The translations under genes and the position numbers were made by a program. Under the pieces are notes generated by a model that did no database searches, was not told where the DNA came from, and saw nothing but the letters and a program-made list of their open reading frames with translations. Positions 1-9,461 of a stretch of 64,000 bases of DNA are shown piece after piece. Location of the stretch: the NCBI GenBank assembly GCA_963704475.1, contig OY969900.1, forward strand, positions 124,001 through 188,000, given 5' to 3'. Source of the DNA: UBA9655 sp963704475 (lineage in GTDB: Bacteria; Pseudomonadota; Alphaproteobacteria; UBA9655). How positions within the stretch are numbered: position 1 is the first letter of the stretch; every line of letters begins with the position of its first letter.

Positions 1-960
1 GAACAAATTGGGTGGCTTGCGCCTCTTCTTTTAACCTTCATTCGTTTGGCTCAAGGGCTTTCTATGGGGGGAGAATTTACGGGCTCTATGATCTTTGTGG
101 TTGAAAATGCTCAACAAGGAAATCGGGGGCTCTATGGAAGTTGGGTCGTCTTTAGCCTTCTGGTTGGAATCTTAGTGGGCTCAGCTATTGCAACTTCCAC
201 ATGTTACTTTTTATCTGAAGATCAAGTGATGGATTGGGGATGGAGAATCCCTTTCCTCTTAAGTGTGGGGGGAGGGTGTGTGGGATCTATTATGCGCCGA
301 ACGGTTCGAGAGCCCGAACAATTTACAAAAATTAAAAAGCATCACAAGGAAAACGCAACGCCTATTATTGAGCTTTTCAAGAATCATTCAAAAACAATTG
401 CCTATGTCATTACCATCGAGCTTTCTCTTGCCATTGGATTTTATCTCATTGTGACCTTCATTAATAATTTTCTTATGACTCTTCTCGGGGTCGATCAGGT
501 CACAAGTCTCATGATGACAACGGTGAGTATGGTTGTCATGGGACTTGTCATTCCCCTCTCAGGGTGGCTCTCTGATAGAATCGGACGTAAGCTCGTCCTC
601 ATTCCGAGCGCTCTCGCTTTTGTATTTTTTGCCTATCCTCTTTTCACAGCCCTTGAAAGTAGCTTTAGTGGAGCCCTTATGGCTCAAGTGGCCCTTTCCT
701 TTATTATGGGTGTCTTTTTTGCTCCCTTCCCAGCAACCCTTGTTGAACTCTTTCCCATTAATGTGCGGTTTTCAGGACTTTCAATTGCCCATAGCATCAG
801 TATGGCTGCCTTTGGAGGCACTGCCCCTTTTATTGCAACAGGCCTTATTCACCTGACAAACAATAATGCAGCCCCTGCCTTGTACTTAGGTCTTGCATCT
901 CTCATTTCAGCTGTTGCTCTCTTCTTTATGAAAGATCGGTATAAGGCAAAATTGATTTAA
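1..960 (+). CDS. MFS metabolite:proton symporter (MHS/ProP-like), 5' end outside window
   Basis: The reading frame is open from base 1, so the first methionine-like codons visible are not the true start and the N-terminal membrane helices are missing. About 319 residues remain. The arrangement R-L-A-Q-G followed by S-M-G-G-E is the loop typical of the metabolite:H+ symporter group (ProP, KgtP, ShiA) of the major facilitator superfamily. A second family signature, DRIGRK in the central cytoplasmic loop, lies near base 570-590. The rest is a series of hydrophobic helices ending in a short basic tail. It should act in the inner membrane and import an organic solute with protons. The substrate cannot be read from sequence. 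The next gene is co-oriented 85 bp downstream. Confidence 0.85.
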   Translation, partial: EQIGWLAPLLLTFIRLAQGLSMGGEFTGSMIFVVENAQQGNRGLYGSWVVFSLLVGILVGSAIATSTCYFLSEDQVMDWGWRIPFLLSVGGGCVGSIMRRTVREPEQFTKIKKHHKENATPIIELFKNHSKTIAYVITIELSLAIGFYLIVTFINNFLMTLLGVDQVTSLMMTTVSMVVMGLVIPLSGWLSDRIGRKLVLIPSALAFVFFAYPLFTALESSFSGALMAQVALSFIMGVFFAPFPATLVELFPINVRFSGLSIAHSISMAAFGGTAPFIATGLIHLTNNNAAPALYLGLASLISAVALFFMKDRYKAKLI

Positions 961-1045
961 TTGAAGGAGAAATTCTTTTTTATCTATAAGAAATCCAATT
1001 TACGGTTTATTAAATCTATGAGAGTAATTTCATCAAGTAACCTTA

Positions 1046-3016
1046 ATGACGCGGGCACAAATGAATAATAAACCTCTGTGGCAACCCACTTCTCAGCAAA
1101 TTCAGAATGCCAATCTCACCTCCTTTATAGCTAATGTGAACAGTCGCTTTGGCACAAACCATTCAAGTTTTGAAGACTTACATCACTGGTCTACCACTCA
1201 TATCCAAGATTTCTGGAAGGCTGTATGGGATTATTGTGGATTGATCACGTCTCAGAAAGGTAACCGAGAAATTCATTTGTCCTCTGGCATTTTTAAACCG
1301 CAATTTTTCTCTGATGCCGAGCTGAATTATGCCGAGAATTTGCTGCGCCCCCGCCCAGCTGAAACACCTACCCTTATTTTTTGGGGAGAAGACAAAGTCA
1401 AACAAACCCTCACTTATAAGGAGCTCTACCAGGAAGTAGCCCACCTTGCCGCCTATTTAAAATCCCTTGGCGTTCAAAAAGGAGACCGTGTTGGAGGATA
1501 TGTCCCCAATACGCCTGAAGCTGTCATTGCGATGCTTGCTGCAACGTCTTTGGGGGCCATTTGGTCATCTTGTTCGCCTGACTTTGGAGTCAGCAGCCTT
1601 TTAGATCGTTTCGCTCAAATTACGCCAAAGATTCTATTTATGGCGGAGGGATATTATTATAACAGCAAGCGATTTGACTGTCTGGAAAAAGTGGAAGAAC
1701 TGCGAAAGGGTCTTCCAAGTCTTGAGAAGATTATTGTCTTTCCTTACGGAGATAAGTCCTTTTCTCTTCCTTCAGATCCATTCCTTATTCATTGGCAAGA
1801 AGCTCTTATTCCGTTTAACAACGTAACCGAAATTGAATTTATCCAAGTTCCTTTTAATCATCCCCTTTTTATCCTCTATTCTTCAGGGACCACTGGCGCT
1901 CCTAAATGTATTGTTCATGGGGTAGGGGGAACCCTCTTACAACACATGAAAGAGCATCAGCTCCATTGTGACATAAAACCAAAAGACCGTGTTTTCTACT
2001 TCACGACCTGCGGCTGGATGATGTGGAATTGGCAAGTTTCAGCGCTTGCCTCAGGGGCAACTCTTTTACTTTATGATGGCTCTCCCGCAGGTGATATTTT
2101 ATGGCAGTATGCAGAAGCTGAGAAAATGACTTTTTTTGGAACCTCTGCCAAATATATTGATACCCTCAGAAAAGCAAATTTCTACCCTAAAAATCATTAT
2201 GATCTCTCGAATTTACGCATGGTAGCTTCAACAGGATCGCCCCTTATGCCAGAAAATTTTGACTTCGTTTACGAGCATATTTCTTCCGATATTTGTCTGG
2301 CTTCTATGTCGGGAGGGACGGATATTATTTCTTGTTTTGCTTTGGGCAATCCTTTGGGGTCTGTCTGGCGAGGTGAACTTCAAGCCCCAGGCTTAGGGAT
2401 GGACATTCAGATCTTTGATGAGCAAGGACATGGTGTTCTTGGCAAAAAGGGGGAACTTGTTTGTACAACGCCTTTTCCTTCTATGCCTGTCTTTTTTTGG
2501 GGGGATGATCAAGATCAAAAGTACCATGCGGCTTATTTCGAAAAATTTAAGGATATTTGGTGCCATGGTGATTATGTAGAACACACAGTCCATGGGGGCT
2601 TCATCATATATGGACGCTCAGATACTCTTCTTAATCCAGGGGGTGTACGGATTGGCACCGCTGAAATTTACAACCAAGTTGAACAAATTCATGAGATTTT
2701 GGAAAGTCTTGTCGTGGGACAAGATTGGCAAGAAGACGTCCGAGTTGTTTTATTTGTAAGACTCAAAGAAGACCTCAATCTTACCCCAACCCTTATTGAA
2801 GAGATCAAACGAAAGATACGAACAAATACCTCTCCTCGTCATGTGCCCGCTAAGATCCTTCAAGTCTCAGATATTCCCCGTACTAAAAGTGGCAAAATCG
2901 TAGAGCTTGCCGTTCGAGAGATTATTCATGGCCGCTCCATAAAAAACGTCTCATCTCTCGCAAATCCCGATACCCTTAAACTTTATGAAAATATTAAAGA
3001 GCTTCAAGAGGGATGA
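1046..3016 (+). CDS. aacS: Acetoacetyl-CoA synthetase
   Basis: ATP-dependent ligase joining acetoacetate to CoA through an acyl-adenylate, linking ketone bodies or polyhydroxybutyrate breakdown to central metabolism. The 656 residues match the family length. The ATP/AMP-binding loop YSSGTTGAPK is near residue 278, the adenylate-binding GRSDTLLNPGG is near 523, and the C-terminal catalytic lysine is in PRTKSGKIVE near 611-620. The aromatic stretch GWMMWNW is typical of this subfamily and of the related acetyl-CoA synthetases. Two starts are possible, 1046 and 1061 (MNNKPLW), and neither has a strong ribosome site. It sits downstream of a solute importer on the same strand. The substrate assignment rests on overall resemblance, so another short-chain acyl-CoA synthetase is the main alternative. 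Confidence 0.88.
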   Translation: MTRAQMNNKPLWQPTSQQIQNANLTSFIANVNSRFGTNHSSFEDLHHWSTTHIQDFWKAVWDYCGLITSQKGNREIHLSSGIFKPQFFSDAELNYAENLLRPRPAETPTLIFWGEDKVKQTLTYKELYQEVAHLAAYLKSLGVQKGDRVGGYVPNTPEAVIAMLAATSLGAIWSSCSPDFGVSSLLDRFAQITPKILFMAEGYYYNSKRFDCLEKVEELRKGLPSLEKIIVFPYGDKSFSLPSDPFLIHWQEALIPFNNVTEIEFIQVPFNHPLFILYSSGTTGAPKCIVHGVGGTLLQHMKEHQLHCDIKPKDRVFYFTTCGWMMWNWQVSALASGATLLLYDGSPAGDILWQYAEAEKMTFFGTSAKYIDTLRKANFYPKNHYDLSNLRMVASTGSPLMPENFDFVYEHISSDICLASMSGGTDIISCFALGNPLGSVWRGELQAPGLGMDIQIFDEQGHGVLGKKGELVCTTPFPSMPVFFWGDDQDQKYHAAYFEKFKDIWCHGDYVEHTVHGGFIIYGRSDTLLNPGGVRIGTAEIYNQVEQIHEILESLVVGQDWQEDVRVVLFVRLKEDLNLTPTLIEEIKRKIRTNTSPRHVPAKILQVSDIPRTKSGKIVELAVREIIHGRSIKNVSSLANPDTLKLYENIKELQEG

Positions 3017-3223
3017 GGGTTACGGTCGGGGGTAAGTCCATTGCGCTTAATGATATTAAATCCCGTTTTTGCCGTTAGTACGTAAAAAGATCCTATTGCG
3101 CCGTGGAAAATCTGTTTTAAACTCACCTTGTTTTTTAGGCACTTTACCCCTCTAAAAACGTCTAAAATTGCTCTGTAGGGGTTGTGGGACAGGATTTTTT
3201 TAATTATTTCAGAGGGGTATATA
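3017..3223. other. Intergenic, no gene seen
   Basis: Between aacS and tRNA-Gly. A 21-codon reading frame starts inside the aacS stop but matches nothing recognised. The remainder is AT-rich with stops in all frames. Confidence 0.5.
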
Positions 3224-3298
3224 TGGAGCGGGCGAAGGGATTCGAACCCTCGACCCCAACCTTGGCAAGGTTGTGCTCTACCCCTGAGCTACGCCCGC
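3224..3298 (-). tRNA. tRNA-Gly (GCC)
   Basis: Read on the minus strand this folds as a complete cloverleaf. The acceptor stem GCGGGCG pairs with CGCCCGC, the anticodon loop TTGCCAA carries GCC, the T-arm contains GGTTCGAATCC, the discriminator is T, and CCA is encoded in the DNA. Confidence 0.97.
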
Positions 3299-3318
3299 AT
3301 TTACTAACTAAGTACTGC

Positions 3319-3346
3319 ATCATACTCAGGATCGTGTTATTTTCAA
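3319..3346 (-). promoter_or_regulatory. Promoter for tRNA-Gly
   Basis: On the minus strand a -35 box TTGAAA (3346-3341) is followed after 16 bp by a -10 box TATGAT (3324-3319), about 20 bp before the tRNA 5' end. The same arrangement precedes the tRNA-Ile2 and tRNA-Leu genes in this window. Confidence 0.65.
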
Positions 3347-3524
3347 GAGGAAAATTCCAGGAAAATATCTAGGACTTCCGCAGAAATATAATTCTGATAT
3401 TTCCCTCTTGAAATAAAAAAGATCTCTCTCTATTTTATAAGTATGAGTAGAGGTAATTGCATAGTTCGCCTCTGGAGTATCCACTACGCCTTTGTGGAGG
3501 CAGGCTCTTGAGTCATCCCCCTTT

Positions 3525-3582
3525 GTCATTCTTGGACTAGAAGCTTTTTTGAAAACCAAACACTTCTAGCCCAAGAATGACA
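3525..3582. repeat. Palindromic intergenic repeat (GTCAT...ATGAC family)
   Basis: GTCATTCTTGGACTAGAAG at 3525-3543 is mirrored by CTTCTAGCCCAAGAATGAC at 3564-3582 around a 20-base loop. Related GTCATCC-type palindromes recur near 9870-10040, 12614-12785, 17636-17661, 30016-30170, 38488-38575, 49658-49717, 55195-55235 and 58705-58835, always between genes. Confidence 0.8.
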
Positions 3583-3629
3583 TTTAGGGGAACAATCTTG
3601 CAATTTATCTCTGTAAAAAGGAGACTTTC

Positions 3630-4010
3630 ATGAAGCACTGGGGTGATGTTGTAAGTGGGCTGGGGACAGTTGTTGTCTCCCTTCTGTCGTGCGCGCTATG
3701 TCCTCTGTGTCTGCCTTTTTATGCCAGCCTTTTAAGTATGGTTGGCTTTGAACTTGGATATATTCATGAATTTTTTGAACCCCTCATGCTTGTTTTTGGC
3801 CTGATTACCTTGAGCCTCATGGCCTATCAAATCTATCGTCATCATGGGAATTGGATGCCTTTTAAGCTCGCCCTTGGATCTGCCCTTGGTATAGGGATCG
3901 CTACCCTAAATGGCTATGACTATTTCCTTTATATGTGCCTTGCTCTTTTCATGGGCAGTATTTTGTGGAACAAAAAGTCACTCGTCCACGCAAATCACGG
4001 CTGTTGTTAA
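3630..4010 (+). CDS. Small cysteine-rich membrane protein, MerC-like
   Basis: A protein of 126 residues with about four predicted membrane helices. The first helix carries three cysteines in CALCPLCLP (residues 21-29), reminiscent of the metal-binding cysteines in the first helices of MerC/MerT mercury uptake proteins. The C-terminus is HANHGCC, a possible second metal ligand site. A clear ribosome site (AAAAGGAGAC) precedes the ATG. No MerR, MerA or MerP gene is nearby, so a mercury role is not supported by context. A MerC-like domain protein or general metal transporter is more cautious. It ends four bases into the convergent decayed gene that follows. Confidence 0.6.
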   Translation: MKHWGDVVSGLGTVVVSLLSCALCPLCLPFYASLLSMVGFELGYIHEFFEPLMLVFGLITLSLMAYQIYRHHGNWMPFKLALGSALGIGIATLNGYDYFLYMCLALFMGSILWNKKSLVHANHGCC

Positions 4011-4708
4011 CGCTTGCGCTTGCGCCGTTTCTCTACTTTTTCTTCAGCTAACACGAAGGGCTCAAGCCTTTTTTCAAGGCGCATTCCGTTAAGGTAGATA
4101 AGAAGCTGTGCTATGGAAAAATACTTTCCACCTTTCCAATAAGAAATCCCTTGATCCCGCAACATATTTTCAACCGAATGAAATCCCTTTGAAAAAGCCC
4201 ATTCTTCTATGTAACACAGAGAAATGTATAGAGAATTATCATAGCTTTTCTTTACGCTAGGGGGAGAAAAAGTTTTTTCTCCTAAACAGTGATAGGTGAG
4301 GGGTGTAACAAAAGAATAGGGTGCATTTTTTTGGGACGTTCGTCCAAGACAGGATCCTTTTGTTAATCTTTTTGAAGAAGAAAGCTTCGTTGTCGTCCAA
4401 TCCCCCCCTAAGAACTGCATTTGTTGACAATAGCTAAGAGGTGCATACTGCCTCACAATACGCATCATTTTTGTAAGCTCATCAGATGTTCTGGCCTCCC
4501 AATCGCTATTGTAAGCTGTTCCTTTAAGGCGTCCCGATTTCGACTTCCTTCCTCTAAGCCCAAGGGACTTTATCTTTTTATTGATAGCGGTTACACTTTT
4601 TTCTAAGGCCTACGCTATGATTTTGAGCTGAATCTTCTGTTCAAAGGCAGTTTTAAGACAAACACTCTCCCAACTCGACCAACGAGGTTTTGATAAGACA
4701 TCAAGCAT
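4007..4708 (-). pseudogene. Possible DNA-binding protein with an internal TAG stop
   Basis: On the minus strand a well-formed start (GGGAGGATAAAA then ATG at 4708) opens a frame of 233 codons that runs to 4007. It is interrupted only by one TAG at codon 33 (4612-4610). The reading frame is the same on both sides of the stop, and the N-terminal part continues smoothly as SVTAINKKIKSLGLRG, which looks like a homeodomain or Myb-like helix-turn-helix. The C-terminal half is basic and ends in a lysine/arginine-rich tail. I do not recognise the family. It is either a recent nonsense pseudogene, a gene read through by suppression, or a translated product starting after the stop near 4468. Confidence 0.5.
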
Positions 4709-4904
4709 TTTTATCCTCCCTTTTTTGTTTTTATTATAACAGTAAATTACATATCTGATATGCAAAAATTAGTTATCATATGTTTACATGATAAGGAAAG
4801 AGACGTCAAGGAAATTTTATACCTGACCCTCTTGACATTTTTGAAAAATGCTCTACATACAAATACACTATATTATCATAATTATTTGTTATAGGTACAC
4901 TACA

Positions 4905-5780
4905 ATGAAAATGACAAAGCCATTCATCCTCTTTTCTTTAATTTTCTGCACGATAGGTATTGTACCTAGTAAGGCTTCTCCTGAATCCGAGATTTTTCGG
5001 TGGGATTCTAGAGGTCTTCATGTAACTCTTGAGGGTCGAACCTGCGTTGCTAGAGAAGTCACTGAAGAGGATATTCCCTTTCACCAAGAACTTTTTAATA
5101 ATCCAGATGTCATGAGAACATTTGGGAATGGCCAACCGCGCACCCCTGAATCAACCGAACAACGAATACGGGGAATGTGGATGCATCGTTTTCAAAATGA
5201 ACAACCTCACGGTGGATTAACGGTTTTTAATCATGAGGATAGAATGATGGGAAGTGTCGTAGCTGGTACGGGGGATAAACCAAGCGTGTCAGAGCTTGCT
5301 TATGCATTGCTACCAGGATATTGGAGACACGGGGTGGCATCTGAACTTGTGGAATTAATGGTCGACAAGTGGGCTATTAAAGTAGGACGCATAGGTCGAG
5401 GAGTAGGTCTCGACCCAGAGAAAGATGCAAAGAAAATTAAAGCTTTCAACTGTTTTGGAGGAAAACCGCTTTCTCGTTTGGATGCAACGGCTCGCCCCTC
5501 TAATCCAGGGTCATGGAAAGCCCTTACAAAGAATGGTTTTGGGCCAGCTGTAGATAATCTGTCTAATGAAGAGCCAATAGACTTTGACTGTAAAGGCATT
5601 GATTCTTTTGACGCGTTAGAAGCAAGTCTTGTTAAACTTTATGATCCTTCTGTTACCCCTACTCCTTTAACAGTTGGCACCCGCTATCGTCTTCACAATC
5701 AAGAGGGTAAACTATGGACTGTTAGTAGAAAGCCAGAGGGCTACTTCTCTACTCATTGGGAATGTACAGTGCCAGATTAA
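4905..5780 (+). CDS. Exported GNAT-family N-acetyltransferase
   Basis: A protein of 291 residues. Residues 1-24 form a signal peptide (KMTKPF, then a hydrophobic core, then PSKA), so the product should leave the cytoplasm. The next part resembles RimJ/RimL-type acetyltransferases: a VAREVTEEDIPFHQELF strand-helix start, the acetyl-CoA-binding YWRHGVASE region near residues 145-153, and the late signature ARPSNPGSW followed by NGFG. About 80 residues after this have no recognised domain. An upstream ATG at 4848 would give a longer, poorly hydrophobic leader and is less likely. A secreted acetyltransferase has no acetyl-CoA in the periplasm, so action inside a host cell is a reasonable inference but unproven. 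Confidence 0.7.
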   Translation: MKMTKPFILFSLIFCTIGIVPSKASPESEIFRWDSRGLHVTLEGRTCVAREVTEEDIPFHQELFNNPDVMRTFGNGQPRTPESTEQRIRGMWMHRFQNEQPHGGLTVFNHEDRMMGSVVAGTGDKPSVSELAYALLPGYWRHGVASELVELMVDKWAIKVGRIGRGVGLDPEKDAKKIKAFNCFGGKPLSRLDATARPSNPGSWKALTKNGFGPAVDNLSNEEPIDFDCKGIDSFDALEASLVKLYDPSVTPTPLTVGTRYRLHNQEGKLWTVSRKPEGYFSTHWECTVPD

Positions 5781-5917
5781 AATCGTACAAAACAACTAGA
5801 GCTCTGCCAGCAATCCCCCCTCTACAAGATCGGCATTACAATCAGCAAAAATAATCTTGGTATCAACAAAAATATCATGCATTATATTTATTATATGCAA
5901 TAAAATAATCGGCAAAA

Positions 5918-6296
5918 ATGACCCATTCAATGGGCCCCTTAATGCCTCCTAACGGAGAGAAAATCCTTGAAGATTTAGCGTTTGACCTCTCAACAAAACC
6001 TCACGTATTGGCAGGATCCGTTCATCCACTCCTTATTAAAAGTATGGCTCTCTTGGTTAAGTCCATGAATTGCTATTACAGCAATCGATCTCTTGCGCGA
6101 AGTTTTCTTTGCAGGAGAAATAGAACGAGGGAGAATCTCTCTCATTACAGGCTACAAGGAGCGTCAAGCACGCTCCGTGCTCGCAGCACTTATTAAAGAG
6201 GAACTTCTTATGTCTAATACGCCAAAAAGAAATGTCAGGATGAACTTCCCTCTTAAGGTTGTGGAAGACCTTTTTCCTCATCTTTATCCCATGTAA
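5918..6296 (+). pseudogene. Remnant of a Fic-family (AMPylation domain) gene with internal deletion
   Basis: The first 58 codons (MTHSMGPLMPPNGEK to MNCYYSN) match the start of long bacterial Fic proteins, including the N-terminal helix ending in M-N-C-Y-Y-S-N. The frame then shifts and continues with the typical Fic C-terminus: LLREVFFAGEIERG, ITGYKERQAR, and FPLKVVEDLFPHLYP. The catalytic Fic core (HPFxxGNGR) and roughly 250 residues are absent. The two halves join at a GCAATC that fits both sides, which suggests deletion between short direct repeats. Non-functional. Confidence 0.75.
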
Positions 6297-6589
6297 TGAA
6301 GAATGCCCTTCGCATTATTCCATCCTAAAAAGAAAGTCTCTCTCTTCAGAAAAACTACCCACGGAATCTGTGGATAACTTTGTGGACAAAAGAAAAGAGG
6401 AAACAAATAGTGGAGTTAAAAGCATGGGTTAGCTCGCGTTGCCTCATTTTTAGGCAGTATATTTAGTATTCTGATTTAAAAGGATTTTTTTCTGTAAAGA
6501 TATATTTTTAAGCTAAGGAATAAAAAATTTTCTTGACGAGAAGGTGAGGTCAAAAGACAAAAAAGTCTCTGTGCATAATTTTGGTTATA
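6297..6589. other. Intergenic, no gene seen
   Basis: AT-rich, with stops in all frames. A short hairpin (AGACAAAAAAGTCT, 6557-6570) lies just downstream of the uvrA stop and might act as its terminator, although no clear T-run follows. Confidence 0.4.
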
Positions 6590-9424
6590 TTACTTCCCCT
6601 TCAAGTACGGCTTTAAATAAAAACCCGTATAACTTTCAGGCGTCTTACAAATCATTTCTGGCGTACCTGCAGCAACGATACGCCCTCCTTCTTCTCCTCC
6701 TTCAGGACCGATATCAATAATCCAATCAGCTGTTTTTATAACTTCAAGATTATGCTCAATAACAATTACCGTATTACCTTGCTCCACAAGAGCATGGAGA
6801 ACCTCGAGGAGTTTTCGGACGTCATCAATATGAAGACCCGTGGTGGGTTCATCCAGAATATAAAGAGTTTTGCCGGTCGCACGCCGAGATAACTCTTTTG
6901 AGAGCTTGACCCGCTGAGCTTCGCCGCCTGAAAGAGTCGTCGCCCGTTGACCGACGTGAATGTATCCCAGTCCCACCTGGGACAACGTTTCAAGCTTTTC
7001 CTTAATAGACGGCATTGCCTCAAAAAAGATCAGGGCTTCATCCACTGTCATCTCAAGGACATCCGCGATAGATTTATCCTTGTACTTAATGTCGAGCGTT
7101 TCTCGGTTGTACCGTTTGCCATGGCATTGGTCACACTCCACATACACATCGGGTAAAAAGTGCATCTCAATCTTAATGACCCCATCCCCTTGGCAGGCTT
7201 CACACCGCCCGCCCTTTACATTGAAGGAAAATCGCCCTGGAGAATAACCGCGCGCTTTCGCATCCGGCAAGGCCGCAAACCAATCCCGAATAGGGGAAAA
7301 CACGCCCGTATAGGTAGCGGGATTTGATCGAGGTGTTCTCCCAATCGGGGACTGATCGATATCCACAATTTTGTTGATCAGCTCAAGCCCCTCAATCCGC
7401 TCATGAGGACCCGGGACGTCCGAATTATCATTTAAAATTTGCGCAAGTCCTTTATAAAGGGTCTCAATAACCAGGGAGGACTTGCCGCCCCCTGACACCC
7501 CTGTCACACAAATAAAGGTACTCAAGGGAAAGTCGACAGTAACGTTTTGCAGGTTATGGGTCCGGGCGTCGACAACTCTTAAACGTTGCCCCGCAGTTGG
7601 CTTTCGCCTTTTTGAAGGTAGCGGTATTTTTTGTGTCCCCACTAAATATTGTCCCGTCAAACTTGCGGGATTGTCCATAATCTCTTGTGGAGTTCCTTGG
7701 GCGACAATCGTGCCCCCGTGGATTCCTGCCCCTGGCCCCATATCAATGACATAATCAGCTGTCCGGATGGCATCTTCATCATGCTCCACCACAAGGACAC
7801 TGTTTCCAAGATCCCGCAACCGGGTCAACGTGGCAAGAAGGCGGTCATTATCTCGTTGATGCAGGCCAATCGAGGGCTCATCAAGGACATAAAGAACCCC
7901 CACAAGACCGGACCCTATTTGGGAGGCCAAGCGAATCCGTTGGCTTTCTCCACCTGACAGTGTACCGGATGCGCGGGCGAGTGAGAGATAGCCAAGGCCT
8001 ACACTAACCAAAAAGCCTAGTCTCTCTTGAATCTCTTTTAAAATACGTGCGGCAATCTCTCTTTCCTTGGGACTCAGTTTTTCTGGCAAGTTCTGAAACC
8101 AAGTCGTAGCATGGCCAATCGACATTTCGGTTGCTTGTCCAATGGTAAGCCCCTGAATCTTAATGGCAAGGGCTTCAGGCTTCAGGCGATAGCCGTGACA
8201 CATTTCACACGCCAACGTGCTTTGATAGCGTGTCATTTCTTCCATTTGCCCATAGCGATCTTTTTTCTCTTTCTGGCGACGGGCAAGGGTCGGGATTACG
8301 CCTTCAAAAGGTTTATTCTGTGTAAAGCTACGCGCCTCATCCAGATACGTGGTGGGCACTTTCTCCCCCCCAGAACCATAGAGAATAACCTCTTTTGTTC
8401 GCTCAGGAAGCTCGAAATATGGTGTATCCATACGGCCACCATATTTAGCAACAACCGCGCTCAACGCTTGATTATAATAATGGGAAAAAGCCCCGGCCCA
8501 GGGCTGCACCGCACCTTGCCCCAAAGAAAGTTTAGGATTTGGAATAACCAGCGCGGGATCAAACACAATCTTAACGCCTAAGCCGTCACACCCTGGGCAC
8601 GCACCATATGGGCTATTAAAGGAAAAAAGGCGGGGTTCAATTTCATCAATCGTAAAGCCAGATACAGGACACGCAAACTTTGCTGAAAAGGTGTGTCGCT
8701 CTCCTGTATCGGCATTATCCGCATACAAAAGACCATCAGACAGCCTCAAACACGTTTCAATCGCATCTGCCAATCGGTGCCCCAGGTCTGGCTGAATAAC
8801 CAGACGATCGACGACCACCTCAATATCATGGGTTACTTTTTTATTGAGGGTTGGTGTGTCCTCAATATCATACAAAGTGCCATCAATTTTAAGGCGCTGG
8901 AACCCTTGCTTACGGAGATCCAAAATTTCACGTTTATATTCCCCTTTGCGGCCTCTCACAATCGGAGCTAACAGAAAAAGGCGCGTACCTACAGGAAGAT
9001 TCATCAAGCGATCCACCATTTCAGACACCGTCTGACTTTGAATGGGAAGGCCCGTAACAGGCGAGTAGGGAATACCAATGCGGGCAAATAAAAGCCGCAA
9101 GTAATCATAAATTTCCGTCACCGTTCCAACTGTTGAGCGTGGATTTTTTGAAGTTGTCTTTTGCTCAATAGAAATAGCGGGCGACAACCCTTCAATTGAG
9201 TCCACATCCGGCTTTTGCATCAATTGCAAGAACTGGCGCGCATAGGCTGACAGACTTTCCACATAGCGCCGTTGTCCCTCCGCATAGATTGTATCAAACG
9301 CAAGAGAAGATTTGCCTGATCCACTGAGCCCTGTAATGACGACCAAGCGATCACGGGGGATTTCAACGTCTATGTTCTTAAGATTATGTTCCCGCGCTCC
9401 GCGGACATGGATGGAGTGGGTCAT
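6590..9424 (-). CDS. uvrA: Excinuclease ABC subunit A
   Basis: UvrA is the damage-recognition ATPase of nucleotide excision repair. It loads UvrB at distorted DNA. The 944 residues match the family. Two ABC-type ATPase halves are visible, with Walker A GLSGSGKSS at 32-40 and GVSGGGKSS near 645, and signature motifs TLSGGESQR and TLSGGEAQR. Zinc-binding cysteine pairs are at CPGCDGLG and CEMCHGYR in the first half and at CEACQGDG and CDQCHGKRYN in the second. No UvrB or UvrC gene is in the window. A small ribbon-helix-helix gene lies 37 bp upstream on the same strand and may share its transcript. Confidence 0.98.
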   Translation of the reverse strand: MTHSIHVRGAREHNLKNIDVEIPRDRLVVITGLSGSGKSSLAFDTIYAEGQRRYVESLSAYARQFLQLMQKPDVDSIEGLSPAISIEQKTTSKNPRSTVGTVTEIYDYLRLLFARIGIPYSPVTGLPIQSQTVSEMVDRLMNLPVGTRLFLLAPIVRGRKGEYKREILDLRKQGFQRLKIDGTLYDIEDTPTLNKKVTHDIEVVVDRLVIQPDLGHRLADAIETCLRLSDGLLYADNADTGERHTFSAKFACPVSGFTIDEIEPRLFSFNSPYGACPGCDGLGVKIVFDPALVIPNPKLSLGQGAVQPWAGAFSHYYNQALSAVVAKYGGRMDTPYFELPERTKEVILYGSGGEKVPTTYLDEARSFTQNKPFEGVIPTLARRQKEKKDRYGQMEEMTRYQSTLACEMCHGYRLKPEALAIKIQGLTIGQATEMSIGHATTWFQNLPEKLSPKEREIAARILKEIQERLGFLVSVGLGYLSLARASGTLSGGESQRIRLASQIGSGLVGVLYVLDEPSIGLHQRDNDRLLATLTRLRDLGNSVLVVEHDEDAIRTADYVIDMGPGAGIHGGTIVAQGTPQEIMDNPASLTGQYLVGTQKIPLPSKRRKPTAGQRLRVVDARTHNLQNVTVDFPLSTFICVTGVSGGGKSSLVIETLYKGLAQILNDNSDVPGPHERIEGLELINKIVDIDQSPIGRTPRSNPATYTGVFSPIRDWFAALPDAKARGYSPGRFSFNVKGGRCEACQGDGVIKIEMHFLPDVYVECDQCHGKRYNRETLDIKYKDKSIADVLEMTVDEALIFFEAMPSIKEKLETLSQVGLGYIHVGQRATTLSGGEAQRVKLSKELSRRATGKTLYILDEPTTGLHIDDVRKLLEVLHALVEQGNTVIVIEHNLEVIKTADWIIDIGPEGGEEGGRIVAAGTPEMICKTPESYTGFYLKPYLKGK

Positions 9425-9461
9425 TGGGAAGTTTTAAATATCATATACATACTGCTTGCTA

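Noticed and set aside
3017..3082. A 21-codon frame overlapping the aacS stop
   Set aside because: Too short, no homology recalled, and stops follow in all frames.
5300..5599. Long frame antisense to the acetyltransferase gene
   Set aside because: A shadow of the coding strand with no ribosome site.
8111..8581. 156-codon plus-strand frame inside uvrA
   Set aside because: Antisense shadow of a certain gene, with implausible composition.
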